This document shows positions 19,001 to 27,746 of a DNA stretch of 64,000 bases, piece by piece. The stretch covers positions 6,154,525-6,218,524 of the forward strand of contig NZ_CP012159.1 of NCBI RefSeq assembly GCF_001189295.1, in the 5' to 3' direction. The position numbers and the translations under genes are program-made. Within the stretch, counting starts at the first letter, position 1, and each line of letters begins with the position of its first letter. Source of the stretch: Chondromyces crocatus. Lineage in GTDB: Bacteria; Myxococcota_A; Polyangia; Polyangiales; Polyangiaceae. Below the pieces are notes generated by a model. The model saw only the letters and a list, made by a program, of their open reading frames with translations. It was not told where the DNA came from and ran no database searches.

Positions 19001-20199
19001 TGTGGCCCCGCGACCCCGTCCGGCCACCCGTCGATGGCGTTCCCGAGCAGCTCGTCCGGGATGGGGATCGCCGACGGCAGCGGCAGATCCGAGAACTTCA
19101 CGCAGTTGCTCACCGGCAGCGGCTCGGCGCCGCCATACAGCCCGAGCGTCGCGCCACCGGCCACCGGGTTCAGATCACCCCAGTGCCGCCCGCTCCCGTC
19201 GTCGCGCTGGCTGTGACCACCGGCCGCGAACAGGAAGTCGAGCCCGCCCTTCGTCCCTGGCGAGATCCCTGCGAGGAGCTGCCCCAGGTTGATGTGCCCG
19301 TCGGTGCCCAGGATGATCGAGGCGCACGAGCCATCGGGGTACATGCACGTCCCGCCGTCGTCCGTCGTCCCCACCGGGCACGACGGCGACAGCGCCGGGT
19401 TCGCCTGCTGGCAGAGCTGGCTGTTGATCTGGTCGCCGAGCGTGCCAATCAACCCGTCCATCAGGAAGGGCATCACCACGCCCTTCAGCCCGTTCAGCAC
19501 TGCGCCGGTGAACGAGCCACCGCAGTTGAAGTCGATGCTGTCCCGGAGCTGCCCCTCGTTGATGTTGATGTTGCCGACGCGCACCTTCGTGTAGCCGCGG
19601 CGCGAGTGCGTCGGGTCCGCATCGATCTCGATGGTGACGTTCACGTCGAGGTTGATGTTCGCGAACGTCTGCGGGTTCGGCGGGCAGGCGTCGTTGCCGT
19701 TCAACGTCGCACGCGCGTTGCCGTTGATGCCGAAGATCGTCGTCCGGATCGGCAGATCCTGGAGCCGGATGGGCAGCGGGCCGTGGATGCGCAGGACGTT
19801 CGGCGACTGGGGATCGATCTGGAACTGGGCGGCGCCGAGGTTGATCTCCGCGACACACCGCGGCGGGGTCGCGTTCTCGTTCGGCCCGTCGGGGCAGATG
19901 CTGTAGTTCGCACCCGAGAAGATGCTCCCGCTGGAGGAGGGGATGGGGAACGTGAGGATGCCCCCGCTGCTGCTGTCGCCGAGCAGCGACTGCGCGAGGG
20001 TCCCCAGGTTCTGCTCGAGGAACTCGATCCCCGACGCGGTGAGTCGTGCGGAGCCGGCGTTTTCGATCCGGGCATCCGGTTTGAATCCCTCCGCGAGGGG
20101 CGTGACCCCATCGCAGCCGCCACACCCGCCGCCCCCAGCGGCACAACCGGCGAGGAGCATGGCGAACGGTGCGGCAAGTCGATTGATGACGCGGCGCAT
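16006..20199 (-). CDS. Very large lipoprotein: apparent fusion of two secreted proteins around a MYXO-CTERM segment
   Basis: 1397 residues from the ATG at 20199, with GGAGGG at the right distance upstream. Residues 1-19 are a lipoprotein signal (MLLAGC, Cys19). The first part (~20-820) is a secreted domain with Cys pairs and repeated hydrophobic segments, then an Ig-like stretch (~680-820). Residues ~827-860 are a MYXO-CTERM type tail: GDSGCGCEVAG, a hydrophobic stretch (WLVAGVLAAFGA) and RRRR. That tail normally ends a protein, but here the frame runs on to a second lipoprotein-like signal (MLGGLLVMAVAGAQAGC, Cys near 924) and a second secreted domain (~925-1397) with beta-propeller-like repeats and a Cys-rich knot (GCGTCSSGSEC). 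No good ribosome binding site precedes the internal ATG at 17478. It is the last gene before the terminator at 15921. Confidence 0.75.
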   Translation of the reverse strand: MRRVINRLAAPFAMLLAGCAAGGGGCGGCDGVTPLAEGFKPDARIENAGSARLTASGIEFLEQNLGTLAQSLLGDSSSGGILTFPIPSSSGSIFSGANYSICPDGPNENATPPRCVAEINLGAAQFQIDPQSPNVLRIHGPLPIRLQDLPIRTTIFGINGNARATLNGNDACPPNPQTFANINLDVNVTIEIDADPTHSRRGYTKVRVGNININEGQLRDSIDFNCGGSFTGAVLNGLKGVVMPFLMDGLIGTLGDQINSQLCQQANPALSPSCPVGTTDDGGTCMYPDGSCASIILGTDGHINLGQLLAGISPGTKGGLDFLFAAGGHSQRDDGSGRHWGDLNPVAGGATLGLYGGAEPLPVSNCVKFSDLPLPSAIPIPDELLGNAIDGWPDGVAGPHVGIALSERFTNYALSGVYNSGLLCLAISSDQIPLISSGTLGLLIQGVDSLGLQKEKQSVAIVVRPGTPPRIAFGNGTDVDSDPLIRLQLDQASFDFYMWSLDRYIRFMTATYDLDVPVNLEVTPEGLAPVLNKVGVKNGKVTNSGLLTGDPDGIAAALAELIEGQVGQALGGGIDPIDLNGSLASLGLSLTIPDSVPGQGSPGLRRLSKGSDNYLGIFASFGLASQSSSLVSHTHASIKSADIPVEGLRMATMTRDNAPRVTLVMGSDLDDGTRAMEYQVRVDQGVWRPFTQSRIIDLQDSWLRLQGRHVISVRSRVVGEPLSLDPTPVQVEVVVDVEAPAIQVSSVENGRATLSIEDAVSDTARAEVRYRLDGGAWSAWQKAAEVGAIEVGEAMDIDVEARDEVGNVATSTQALIRGRIEPGGDSGCGCEVAGSARSGGAAGWLVAGVLAAFGARLRRRRQNAGRGNAAGSLGAEAEVEAGAVEIEAKGPARSGGRRTLGRHATRGMLGGLLVMAVAGAQAGCNCGDVEVPSKPGAECGEDCTTLEAGLIGAYTSVAVDGEKVWVAGYAEGNRSFDFKWGDLVVGALEGDKVNWTAIDGVPSEPPVDPKRFDTEGFRGGQIEPGDDVGLWTSIAIGPDGGPAVAYFDRTNRRLKFAQYVGGAWLVSVVQEAARSDIGRYAKLLFVNGTPVIAYLAIEPGEDGAVTSSVRIARGNTAAPGAGQWSFEDVVADPATPCRAFACGSGTVCVASTGRCTARTEGCGTCSSGSECVDAGGQLSCQEVFTSDKLETYPDAVGAYVAMVPDQAGGVGVAFYDRIRGNAVIASKDSGSWKTLIVDGEAADGTNTGDVGMGLSLFIDEAKTWHLTYADGLSEGLRYAQVKNLSDVLPIEVIDDGLGIEGTRFEDGQHIVGDDSSLLVTSGGEVHVSYQDATSGKLRYAVGTSSGSAHSWLVRELPQQSFAGAFSKVVQVGGRIQIANWWRVGGASPAGDVAFVTP

Positions 20200-20284
20200 A
20201 AGCGGCCCTCCAGAAGCGCGCAATCCCTTAGCTTGGAATCGTACGCACGCGAAAGCGCGGGCCGCAAGCGCCTGATGCGTGGAT

Positions 20285-21238
20285 CTAGAGGCAGATACCG
20301 CTGATGTCGACCGCGCTCGCCGCAAAGGTCGCGCTCAGCGAGAATGCGTCCTGGCAGCCTCCCGCCGTGCCCGTCGTCGAGCAGAAGTCACCCTTCAGCA
20401 CGATGGCGCCATTCGCGTCCCGAGCGCACCGGTTCGGCGTGGCCCCGTCGCCGCTCGACGAGCCCCCGAGCAGCACGCAGAGGGTTTGCCCCAGGTCCTC
20501 GACGATCACCTGATCCGCCTCCTCCAGCGTGACGTGCGCATCGAGCGACGCACCATCCACGAAGGCGGGATAGTCCCGGCTCGGCAGGCAGCGATCCGAC
20601 GGCAGGAGCCCATCGGCGTTGTAGGTGCCGACGCAGTTGTTGTCCGCGGAGAGCGACAGCTCGGTGACCCGCGCGTCCTTCAAAGGCAGCAGGATCGGCG
20701 TCCCCGGAGGATCGAGCGCCAGGTAGATGGGCACCAGCAGATCGCCCACGTTGGCCGAGAGCTTGCCTCCATCGTCCGCGTAAGGGACGGTGACCGGCTC
20801 GATGGTGAACGCGCCCTCCTGCGCGCTGATGAAGCAGTAGCCCTCGCGCGGGTTCTTGCGGGGCAGGGCGCCCCCGGTCCGCACCGTGCCGGCCGTCTTG
20901 TCGAACTCCAGCAGCCAGTTGAACGTGCCCTGGCCCGTGAGCCGGCACGCCTCCAGGTTCATCAGCACGCCGCCACCGACGATCTGCTGCACCGTCGCCC
21001 CGGTCAGCGCCGTGGGCGCCGTCAGCGTGAGCTGCGACATCCGCAGCCCGAAGGTCGACTTGTCCGCGTTGTCCGTGAGGGCGACGCAGCCACCCACCGA
21101 GCAGGTCGGCTCCGTCTGCGCGCACTCGTCGTCGGGCAGCGGCGTGATGTCGGCATCGCTCCCGTCACACCCCACGAGCGCACCCCCACCTGCCATCGCC
21201 AGCAGCCCGACCACCCCCATCAGCTTCATGAAGCGCAT
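20285..21238 (-). CDS. Lipoprotein, unknown function
   Basis: 317 residues from the ATG at 21238, with GGGAGGAG upstream. The signal sequence ends in the lipobox ALVGC (Cys24). The mature protein has about ten cysteines (for example CAQTEPTCSVGGC and the C-terminal GGCQDAF...GICL), which suggests disulphides in the periplasm or on the surface. It lies 85 bases upstream of the giant lipoprotein gene, same strand, so the two probably form an operon ending at 15921. No family is recognised. Confidence 0.65.
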   Translation of the reverse strand: MRFMKLMGVVGLLAMAGGGALVGCDGSDADITPLPDDECAQTEPTCSVGGCVALTDNADKSTFGLRMSQLTLTAPTALTGATVQQIVGGGVLMNLEACRLTGQGTFNWLLEFDKTAGTVRTGGALPRKNPREGYCFISAQEGAFTIEPVTVPYADDGGKLSANVGDLLVPIYLALDPPGTPILLPLKDARVTELSLSADNNCVGTYNADGLLPSDRCLPSRDYPAFVDGASLDAHVTLEEADQVIVEDLGQTLCVLLGGSSSGDGATPNRCARDANGAIVLKGDFCSTTGTAGGCQDAFSLSATFAASAVDISGICL

Positions 21239-21604
21239 CTCGATCTCCTCCCGTAAGACCCGGCCGTCCTCGAACCAGGACCAGCGCAGGAACACGGTAC
21301 GTTAGCGCCTCGTACCGCATTCCCCAAGTTCGTCCCAGGCTCCTGGCCAGGCGCGGTGCGGAGGAGCAGGATCACGACCAACGAGAGCGCTGAGGCCTTT
21401 CGCCCCCTGATCCGGGCCAGACCGTCCCGACCTCGACGTGGGCCCACGGGTCGACCGAAGCGCACGAAATCGGCGGAACCCGTGGGGTCGCAGCGCTTCG
21501 TGGACCTCGCGGGCGGTCCCCGAGGCCGCCGTGACACGCGTGAAAGTCCCTGGCCCCAGCGTGATGAGGGCGCTTCACGGCGCAACGAGTGTCAGGTCGA
21601 GCTT
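21239..21604. other. Intergenic region between divergent genes
   Basis: The gap lies between the divergent lipoprotein gene and the orphan gene at 21616. Open frames in it have no start signal. Apart from the palindrome at its right edge (21605) I see nothing specific. Confidence 0.35.
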
Positions 21605-21620
21605 AGCATGCGGGCATGCT
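21605..21620. promoter_or_regulatory. Perfect palindrome over the start codon at 21616
   Basis: AGCATGC (21605-21611), GG, GCATGCT (21614-21620). The right arm contains the proposed ATG. It could be an autoregulatory operator or an RNA hairpin hiding the start; no protein is known to bind it. Confidence 0.3.
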
Positions 21621-22569
21621 GGCCGTGGACGAGTCGATGGGTGCCTGGCAGATGGTATCGACCCGGGGAGTGCGGCGCCGCGGCTGGTGCATACCCATCC
21701 TGATCCAGAACATGCAACATCACCTCACGCCTCTCTGCGTGTTCGAGGACGGGGTCGTCGATTGCTGGGAGCTGCTCGATGTTCCCCTGTTCCGAAGGAA
21801 ACTGACCACGGGGTGGATCGCGACCTCGGCCCCCGTGGGCGCGAGGCTGAGTGTCTTCCACCTCGGTGCAGCCACGATCGACGCCTTCGAGCCTCTGCTC
21901 GCCCTCGGCGAGGTTGCTGCGCGCGTCATGGCGGCGATTCGCCACTGGAACCCAGGCCTCCTCGATCTGGTCGACCTTCGAGGCTCAGCGACGGAGCCAC
22001 ACGGCAGAATTTCCAGAGACAAGCTTCCAGACCGCAGAGAAACGCACTTCCGACAGGCCCTGGATGGATCCCGCGTCCTAGCGAAGAGCGTCTCCGTCTT
22101 CGTCAAGCAATCCGACGCGCTACGCCTGACCCAGTGGTTCGTCTACGCCGATGGGAAATCACGACTGGGGCCTGAGGGCGTGCTCGTGGAGCTCGGCGTC
22201 GTCGAGGAAGCAGTACTCGACGAGAAAGTCGTCTTTTCGGTTCCGGACGCGACCTGGGTCGAGCTCGATGGACTCGGCCGGGCGAAGCTGTCTCGCGGAC
22301 ATTGGTTCATCGACCCCATCGAGAGCATCAAGGAACAGCGGGCCCATCTGGCTGAGCTGCGGGGTGGAATGGAGATCACTCAGATCTGCACAGAGGCGTG
22401 GGAGGACTACTTGCGAAGTCCGACGCCGGATTCGATAGAGGTCCTGCGAAAGGCCTACTTCGACGTTCCGGAGCACCTCCGGGTCTATTGCGCCAGAAAC
22501 ATGGACAACAAGGATTCCGAGATCAAGGTCGCCCTCGGGCTGAGAGGCTACCGCAACGACAAGCGCTGA
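21616..22569 (+). CDS. Orphan protein, unknown function
   Basis: 317 residues, soluble, no signal peptide or membrane segment. The sequence is a balanced alpha/beta mix (WCIPILIQNMQHHLTPLCVF, WVELDGLGRAKLSRGHWFID, EVLRKAYFDVPEHLRVYCAR). Its composition is less Ala/Arg/Pro-rich than its neighbours, with more Lys, Asn, Ile and Phe, which may indicate later acquisition. An alternative start is the ATG at 21637, which would leave the palindrome at 21605 wholly upstream. It converges with the methyltransferase-glycosyltransferase gene. I do not recognise the family. Confidence 0.55.
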   Translation: MLAVDESMGAWQMVSTRGVRRRGWCIPILIQNMQHHLTPLCVFEDGVVDCWELLDVPLFRRKLTTGWIATSAPVGARLSVFHLGAATIDAFEPLLALGEVAARVMAAIRHWNPGLLDLVDLRGSATEPHGRISRDKLPDRRETHFRQALDGSRVLAKSVSVFVKQSDALRLTQWFVYADGKSRLGPEGVLVELGVVEEAVLDEKVVFSVPDATWVELDGLGRAKLSRGHWFIDPIESIKEQRAHLAELRGGMEITQICTEAWEDYLRSPTPDSIEVLRKAYFDVPEHLRVYCARNMDNKDSEIKVALGLRGYRNDKR

Positions 22570-22651
22570 GGCTGCGGGACGCTCGTGATCGGTGAGGTTG
22601 AGGGCCGCCGGTCATGAGCGCACGGTTCCCCGGACCCGACCTCTCGGCGTC

Positions 22652-24217
22652 CTAGTACCGCGTGTACCGTGATCCGAGCCGCTCTCCGACGGGGAGGGCG
22701 CGCGCCAGGCGGACGAGCGTCCAGACCGTCCCCGCCAGCTTCCTGAGCTTCGAGGTGCCCACGCGCTCGTTGTACTCGATCGGCATCTCCACCACCCGGT
22801 AGCCACATTTCGCCGGGAAAAGCAGCGTGTCGATGGGCAGCGCGTCTCCTTCGCCGTCGAAGTCGAAGGCGCGGATCACCGACGTCCGGTAGGCCCGCAT
22901 GCCGCTGTGCACGTCACAGGTGGGGATCCCGTGCATCGCATGGGCCATCGCCGCGAAGGTCCGGTTGGCCATGTAGTTCGGCAGGGGCATCGCCGCTGGC
23001 CGCGTCCGCGTGCGGGCGCAGTTGACCACGTCGAAGCCTTCCTCCTCGACGAGCTGCCGCACCCGCGGGATCTCCTCCGACGGGTAGGTGAAGTCGCAGT
23101 CGATGTAGATCAGCAGCTCGCTGTCCGCCGCGGCGCTGTACATCAAGAGCTCCATCGCCGGTCCGTGCCCGCGCGGCGGCATCTGACGCAGCACCCGCGC
23201 GCCCAGGTTTCGCGCGATCTCTGGCGTCCGGTCGGTCGAGCTGTCCACGCAGAGGATCGCGGCGTCCGGCGCGACCCGCCGGATCTCGGCGATCATCGCC
23301 GCGATGCTCTCCTCTTCGTTCATGGTCAGCATCCCGACCGTGAGCTTCATCCGCCGTGCCCGCGGCGGCTTCCGCGCGACGAGCACGTGCTGGAACGCGA
23401 GCAGCCCTGGCGCCCGCTGCGCGATCACGTCCTCCACCGGCCGCACCAGCCCTTGGTAGAGCTTGTACGGGAGCGAGCGCCCCAGTGCCGTCGGATCCGG
23501 CGCCGCGGTGCCCCCCTGGGCCACGCGCAGGATCAGCGACTTCCCAGCGCGCACCAGCATCGGGTTCTGGTCGGTGCGCAGCACCTCCAGCCCCGCCTGC
23601 TCCAGCAGCTTCGCTGCGGACGATCGCGTGAAGAAGCGCACGTGCGTCTCGTCGAGGATCCCGCTCGGCGTGTAGTCAAAGTTCCCGGCGAGGAGGCCCA
23701 GCCGCACCGTCCATGCCGCCACGTTCGGCAGCGACACGACGACCTGCCCGTCCTCCGCGAGGTGAGGGAGGAGCCGCGCCAGCACCGCCGCCGGATCCAC
23801 CGTGTGCTCCAGGACGTCGGCGAACAGGAGCACATCGAACTGCCGCTCCCCCAGCGCCTCGCGCACCGAGGCGTCGCTGGTGATGTCGCACGCGATCACC
23901 TCGTCGAGCACCTGCTTCGCCTGCGCGATGGAGCCGGGCACGATCTCGATCCCGGTGACCCGCGCCCCCGAGCGCTTGATCGCCGCGCCGTTCAGCCCGA
24001 TGCCACAGCCGACGTCGAGCACCGTCCGGGGCCTGCCGATGGCCGCGACCGCCGCCCGGTTCACCTCTTCCACGACGTAGCGCACCGCGGAAGGCGTCGA
24101 CGCCTCGGGCACCGCGTCCGTGTCCGGGATCGCTGTGCGCTCGTTCGTGCCTTCGTTTGCGCCCTTGATTGCGCCTTCGTTTGCAAGCGCCGCGTCGGCG
24201 GGCACGGAGTCGGCCAT
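22652..24217 (-). CDS. SAM methyltransferase - family 2 glycosyltransferase fusion
   Basis: 521 residues. After a ~45-residue low-complexity N-terminus, residues ~46-285 are a class I methyltransferase: motif I VLDVGCGIGLNG, VTGIEI, and FDVLLFADVLEHT followed by LPHLAEDGQVVVSLPNVAAW, as in UbiG-type enzymes acting on lipid or sugar substrates. Residues ~290-515 are a GT2 (dolichol-phosphate-mannose synthase-like) domain: KLTVGMLTMNEEESIAAMI, CVDSSTDRTPEIA, DCDFTYPSEEIPRV (DXD-type site). It has no membrane segments. Such fusions or pairs belong to surface polysaccharide or glycolipid synthesis. A GTG one codon upstream is also possible. It begins 9 bases after the transaldolase stop and is likely in the same operon. 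Confidence 0.85.
   Translation of the reverse strand: MADSVPADAALANEGAIKGANEGTNERTAIPDTDAVPEASTPSAVRYVVEEVNRAAVAAIGRPRTVLDVGCGIGLNGAAIKRSGARVTGIEIVPGSIAQAKQVLDEVIACDITSDASVREALGERQFDVLLFADVLEHTVDPAAVLARLLPHLAEDGQVVVSLPNVAAWTVRLGLLAGNFDYTPSGILDETHVRFFTRSSAAKLLEQAGLEVLRTDQNPMLVRAGKSLILRVAQGGTAAPDPTALGRSLPYKLYQGLVRPVEDVIAQRAPGLLAFQHVLVARKPPRARRMKLTVGMLTMNEEESIAAMIAEIRRVAPDAAILCVDSSTDRTPEIARNLGARVLRQMPPRGHGPAMELLMYSAAADSELLIYIDCDFTYPSEEIPRVRQLVEEEGFDVVNCARTRTRPAAMPLPNYMANRTFAAMAHAMHGIPTCDVHSGMRAYRTSVIRAFDFDGEGDALPIDTLLFPAKCGYRVVEMPIEYNERVGTSKLRKLAGTVWTLVRLARALPVGERLGSRYTRY
24139..24186. repeat. 12-bp tandem repeat inside the methyltransferase N-terminus
   Basis: Four imperfect copies of a 12-base unit (type CTTCGTTTGCGC on the plus strand) encode repeated NEGA/NEGT/IKGA tetrapeptides. 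It keeps the frame, so length changes would be tolerated. Confidence 0.7.
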
Positions 24218-24226
24218 CACGCGCGG

Positions 24227-24877
24227 CTACTTACCACGGTTCGCCCAGGCGGCGTTGAACTCGCGGATCGTCTCGTCCGTCTTCGGGTTGTGCAGCATCT
24301 TGCGCAGGATGGGTGGTGGCACGGTGACCACGTGCGCGCCTGCGAAGAGCGCCTCGTTCACGTCGGCGATGTGCCGGATCGAGCCCACCAGCACCTCGGC
24401 CGGGAGCCGCTCGCGATCGAGCCGCTCTCGCGTCTGCTCGATCACGCCGCGCGCGTCGTAGCCCATGTCGCGGATCCTGCCGCTGAAGATGGACACGTAC
24501 GTGCCTCCGGCGAGCGCCGCCAGGTATGCCTGGTTGAAGCTCATCACGCACGTCACGTTCGTCTTCACCCCGGCGCGTGCGAGCGCGTGCGTCACCTTGA
24601 GCCCGGCCTCCCCGAACGGCACCTTCACGCAGATGCGCGACGGGTCCCAGGCGTGCAGGGCGTGCGCTTCTTCGAGCATTTCCTCGGCCGTCTCGGCGAC
24701 CAGCTCCACCGACACCGGGCCCGACGAGGCCGCGATCACCTCCCGGATCCGCGCCTCCAGATCGGCGTCCGGCGCCTCCCGCGCCAGGATCAGCGGGTTG
24801 GTGGTGACGCCGGCGAGGACGCCCCAGGAGAAGAGCTCTCGGATCTCTGCGGGGTTCGAGCTGTCGAGGAACAACAT
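24227..24877 (-). CDS. fsa: Fructose-6-phosphate aldolase / small transaldolase
   Basis: 216 residues, the usual length of the small (FSA/TalC/MipB) transaldolase family. It starts MLFLDSSNPAEIRELFSWGV and contains GVTTNPLIL, the Schiff-base lysine Lys85 in RICVKVPF (same number as in E. coli FSA), NVTCVMSFNQAYLAA, and the C-terminal VTVPPPILRKMLHNPKTDE. Cytoplasmic carbon metabolism: it either transfers dihydroxyacetone or cleaves fructose 6-phosphate to dihydroxyacetone and glyceraldehyde 3-phosphate. Sequence alone does not decide between transaldolase and aldolase activity. It is followed at once by the methyltransferase-glycosyltransferase gene. Confidence 0.92.
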   Translation of the reverse strand: MLFLDSSNPAEIRELFSWGVLAGVTTNPLILAREAPDADLEARIREVIAASSGPVSVELVAETAEEMLEEAHALHAWDPSRICVKVPFGEAGLKVTHALARAGVKTNVTCVMSFNQAYLAALAGGTYVSIFSGRIRDMGYDARGVIEQTRERLDRERLPAEVLVGSIRHIADVNEALFAGAHVVTVPPPILRKMLHNPKTDETIREFNAAWANRGK

Positions 24878-24991
24878 GAGCGCGCGCGCCCTCGGGGGGA
24901 GGGGTGGCCGGAGGGGACCATAGATCGGCGCCCGGTGGAACGGCTTATCGGCGCGCGCGGTTCATGCGGAGCTTTCGTATCACGGCGTGGC

Positions 24992-26500
<1,509 letters not shown>

Positions 26501-26630
26501 GGGCGCGCACGGTAGCAGCACCCGCTCCTGGACCACGAATCGACTGCACCCGGCGCGCCAACTTCGCGGCTTTCCATCGCCAGTGCGAGCCCCTGGCCGC
26601 CGCTGTCCCGATCGAGGACCTTTGGGGAGA

Positions 26631-26897
26631 CTACCGTTCTGGGGCGGCGGACCCCAGGCGCGTCATACGAACCTCTGGCGAGGCGAGCTGAGATCCGCTT
26701 CTGGCTTTCGGGGACCGTCGACCGCTTGGCCACTTTGGCTTCGCAGATTTCTCGGGTTTCGGTTTGGAACGCTCGTGTTCGTCGACGACGACGGGTTTCG
26801 GGCCTGGTTTGGAATAGCGACGCCCCTCTTGGGGTACAGGCAACGGTTTGGTTCGTTTGTGCCGTTCGACAGGAACGACCTCGTTTCTGTCGCTCAT
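26631..26897 (-). CDS. Small basic, proline-rich protein
   Basis: 88 residues, MSDRNEVVPVERHKRTKPLP..., with over a quarter Lys/Arg and many Pro, no clear fold. A good ribosome binding site (GGAAAGGTG, four bases before the ATG) supports translation. It may bind nucleic acid. It lies just upstream of the NtrC-type gene on the same strand. No homology is recognised and the frame could be chance in this GC-rich DNA. Confidence 0.4.
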   Translation of the reverse strand: MSDRNEVVPVERHKRTKPLPVPQEGRRYSKPGPKPVVVDEHERSKPKPEKSAKPKWPSGRRSPKARSGSQLASPEVRMTRLGSAAPER

Positions 26898-27204
26898 GGT
26901 TCACCTTTCCGAGGACGGCTGGACCCTCGACCGTCTGAGCGCTGCTACTGCAAGCGCGGGGACGGGCAGTACACGCACCGTGCCAGCTCGATCCCTCTTC
27001 GCAGCGTGCGGTGGCGTCGTGCCTCGGATGAGTTTTCGGTTCGAAATCCTTGACTGCATGACGACGCGCCGGCGTGTCGGTTCGACGTCGTTGGTCGGAT
27101 CCGGCCAGCGTGGCCAGTCCCGGAAGCAACGGTTCGGTCAAAGGTGGCGAGCGACCACGGTGAACGAAGGGTCCTGCTCTTCGCTCCTGCGAAAGCACGT
27201 GAAC
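26898..27204. other. Gene-free stretch
   Basis: No frame here has both a start signal and a plausible product. It carries the promoter region of the small basic gene and leads into the 42-bp repeat array. It is slightly less GC-rich than the coding DNA around it. Confidence 0.4.
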
Positions 27205-27600
27205 GTTGCTCCGAGATGGTTCGCGGGGCTCACCTCATGCAGGCTGGCTGGCGCAGGAGTGGTCGCGGAAACGCGCCTGGAAGCGGAAAAACGCGTTCCG
27301 ACATGTGGGAACGGCGCGCGAACGCTAGCCCGCGCGGCTCCGACATCTGGGAATGTCGCCAGAACGCTCTCGGACGCCGTTCCGAGATGTTGCAACGTCG
27401 CAGGAGCCGGCGCGGACGACATTCCCAGATGTGGGAACGGTCGAGGAGCCGGCCTTGGCGACATTCCCAGATGTGGGAACGGCGCGGGAGCCGGCCTTGG
27501 CGACATTCCCAGATGTGGGAACGGTGCGGGAGCCGGTTCCGGCGACATTCCCAGATGTGGGAGCGCCGTGCGCGCCGAAACCGCGTGGCTCCGACCATCT
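27205..27600. repeat. 42-bp tandem repeat array with a palindrome in each unit
   Basis: Units begin at 27293, 27335, 27377, 27419, 27461, 27503 and 27545, an exact 42-base period; a degenerate unit lies near 27205-27250 and another after 27587. The best-conserved core is CATTCCCAGATGTGGGAA, in which TTCCCA and TGGGAA pair around a GATG loop. The remaining ~20 bases (type GAGCCGGCCTTGGC) are also shared. Because 42 is a multiple of three, all frames stay open (for example a 14-residue RHSQMWER repeat), but none has a start signal. The array lies about 150 bases upstream of bamD. Confidence 0.85.
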
Positions 27601-27746
27601 GGAGCCGCGGTGCCCCCTGGACCGGGGCGATGTTCCCTACTTCCTCCTACATTCTCCGCTGTCAACACGCCTTGGCCCGGCCTGGGCTGCTCGGGCTTGC
27701 TTCTCGCACTGGCGGTGGGGGGCGGGATTGGGTAGGACGCCGGCCC

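Noticed and set aside
15217..20304. A 1,695-codon open frame on the plus strand opposite the giant lipoprotein gene
   Set aside because: Its product is Arg/His/Pro-rich with no domain, as expected of antisense frames in GC-rich DNA. The minus strand has signal peptides, a ribosome binding site and a terminator.
27205..27600. The repeat array as a CRISPR
   Set aside because: Period is 42 with only ~23 strongly conserved bases, the spacers are near-identical to each other, and no cas gene is present.
27144..27746. N-terminal extension of bamD through the repeats
   Set aside because: The extension puts the lipoprotein signal 200 residues inside the protein. The ATG at 27747 gives a normal BamD.
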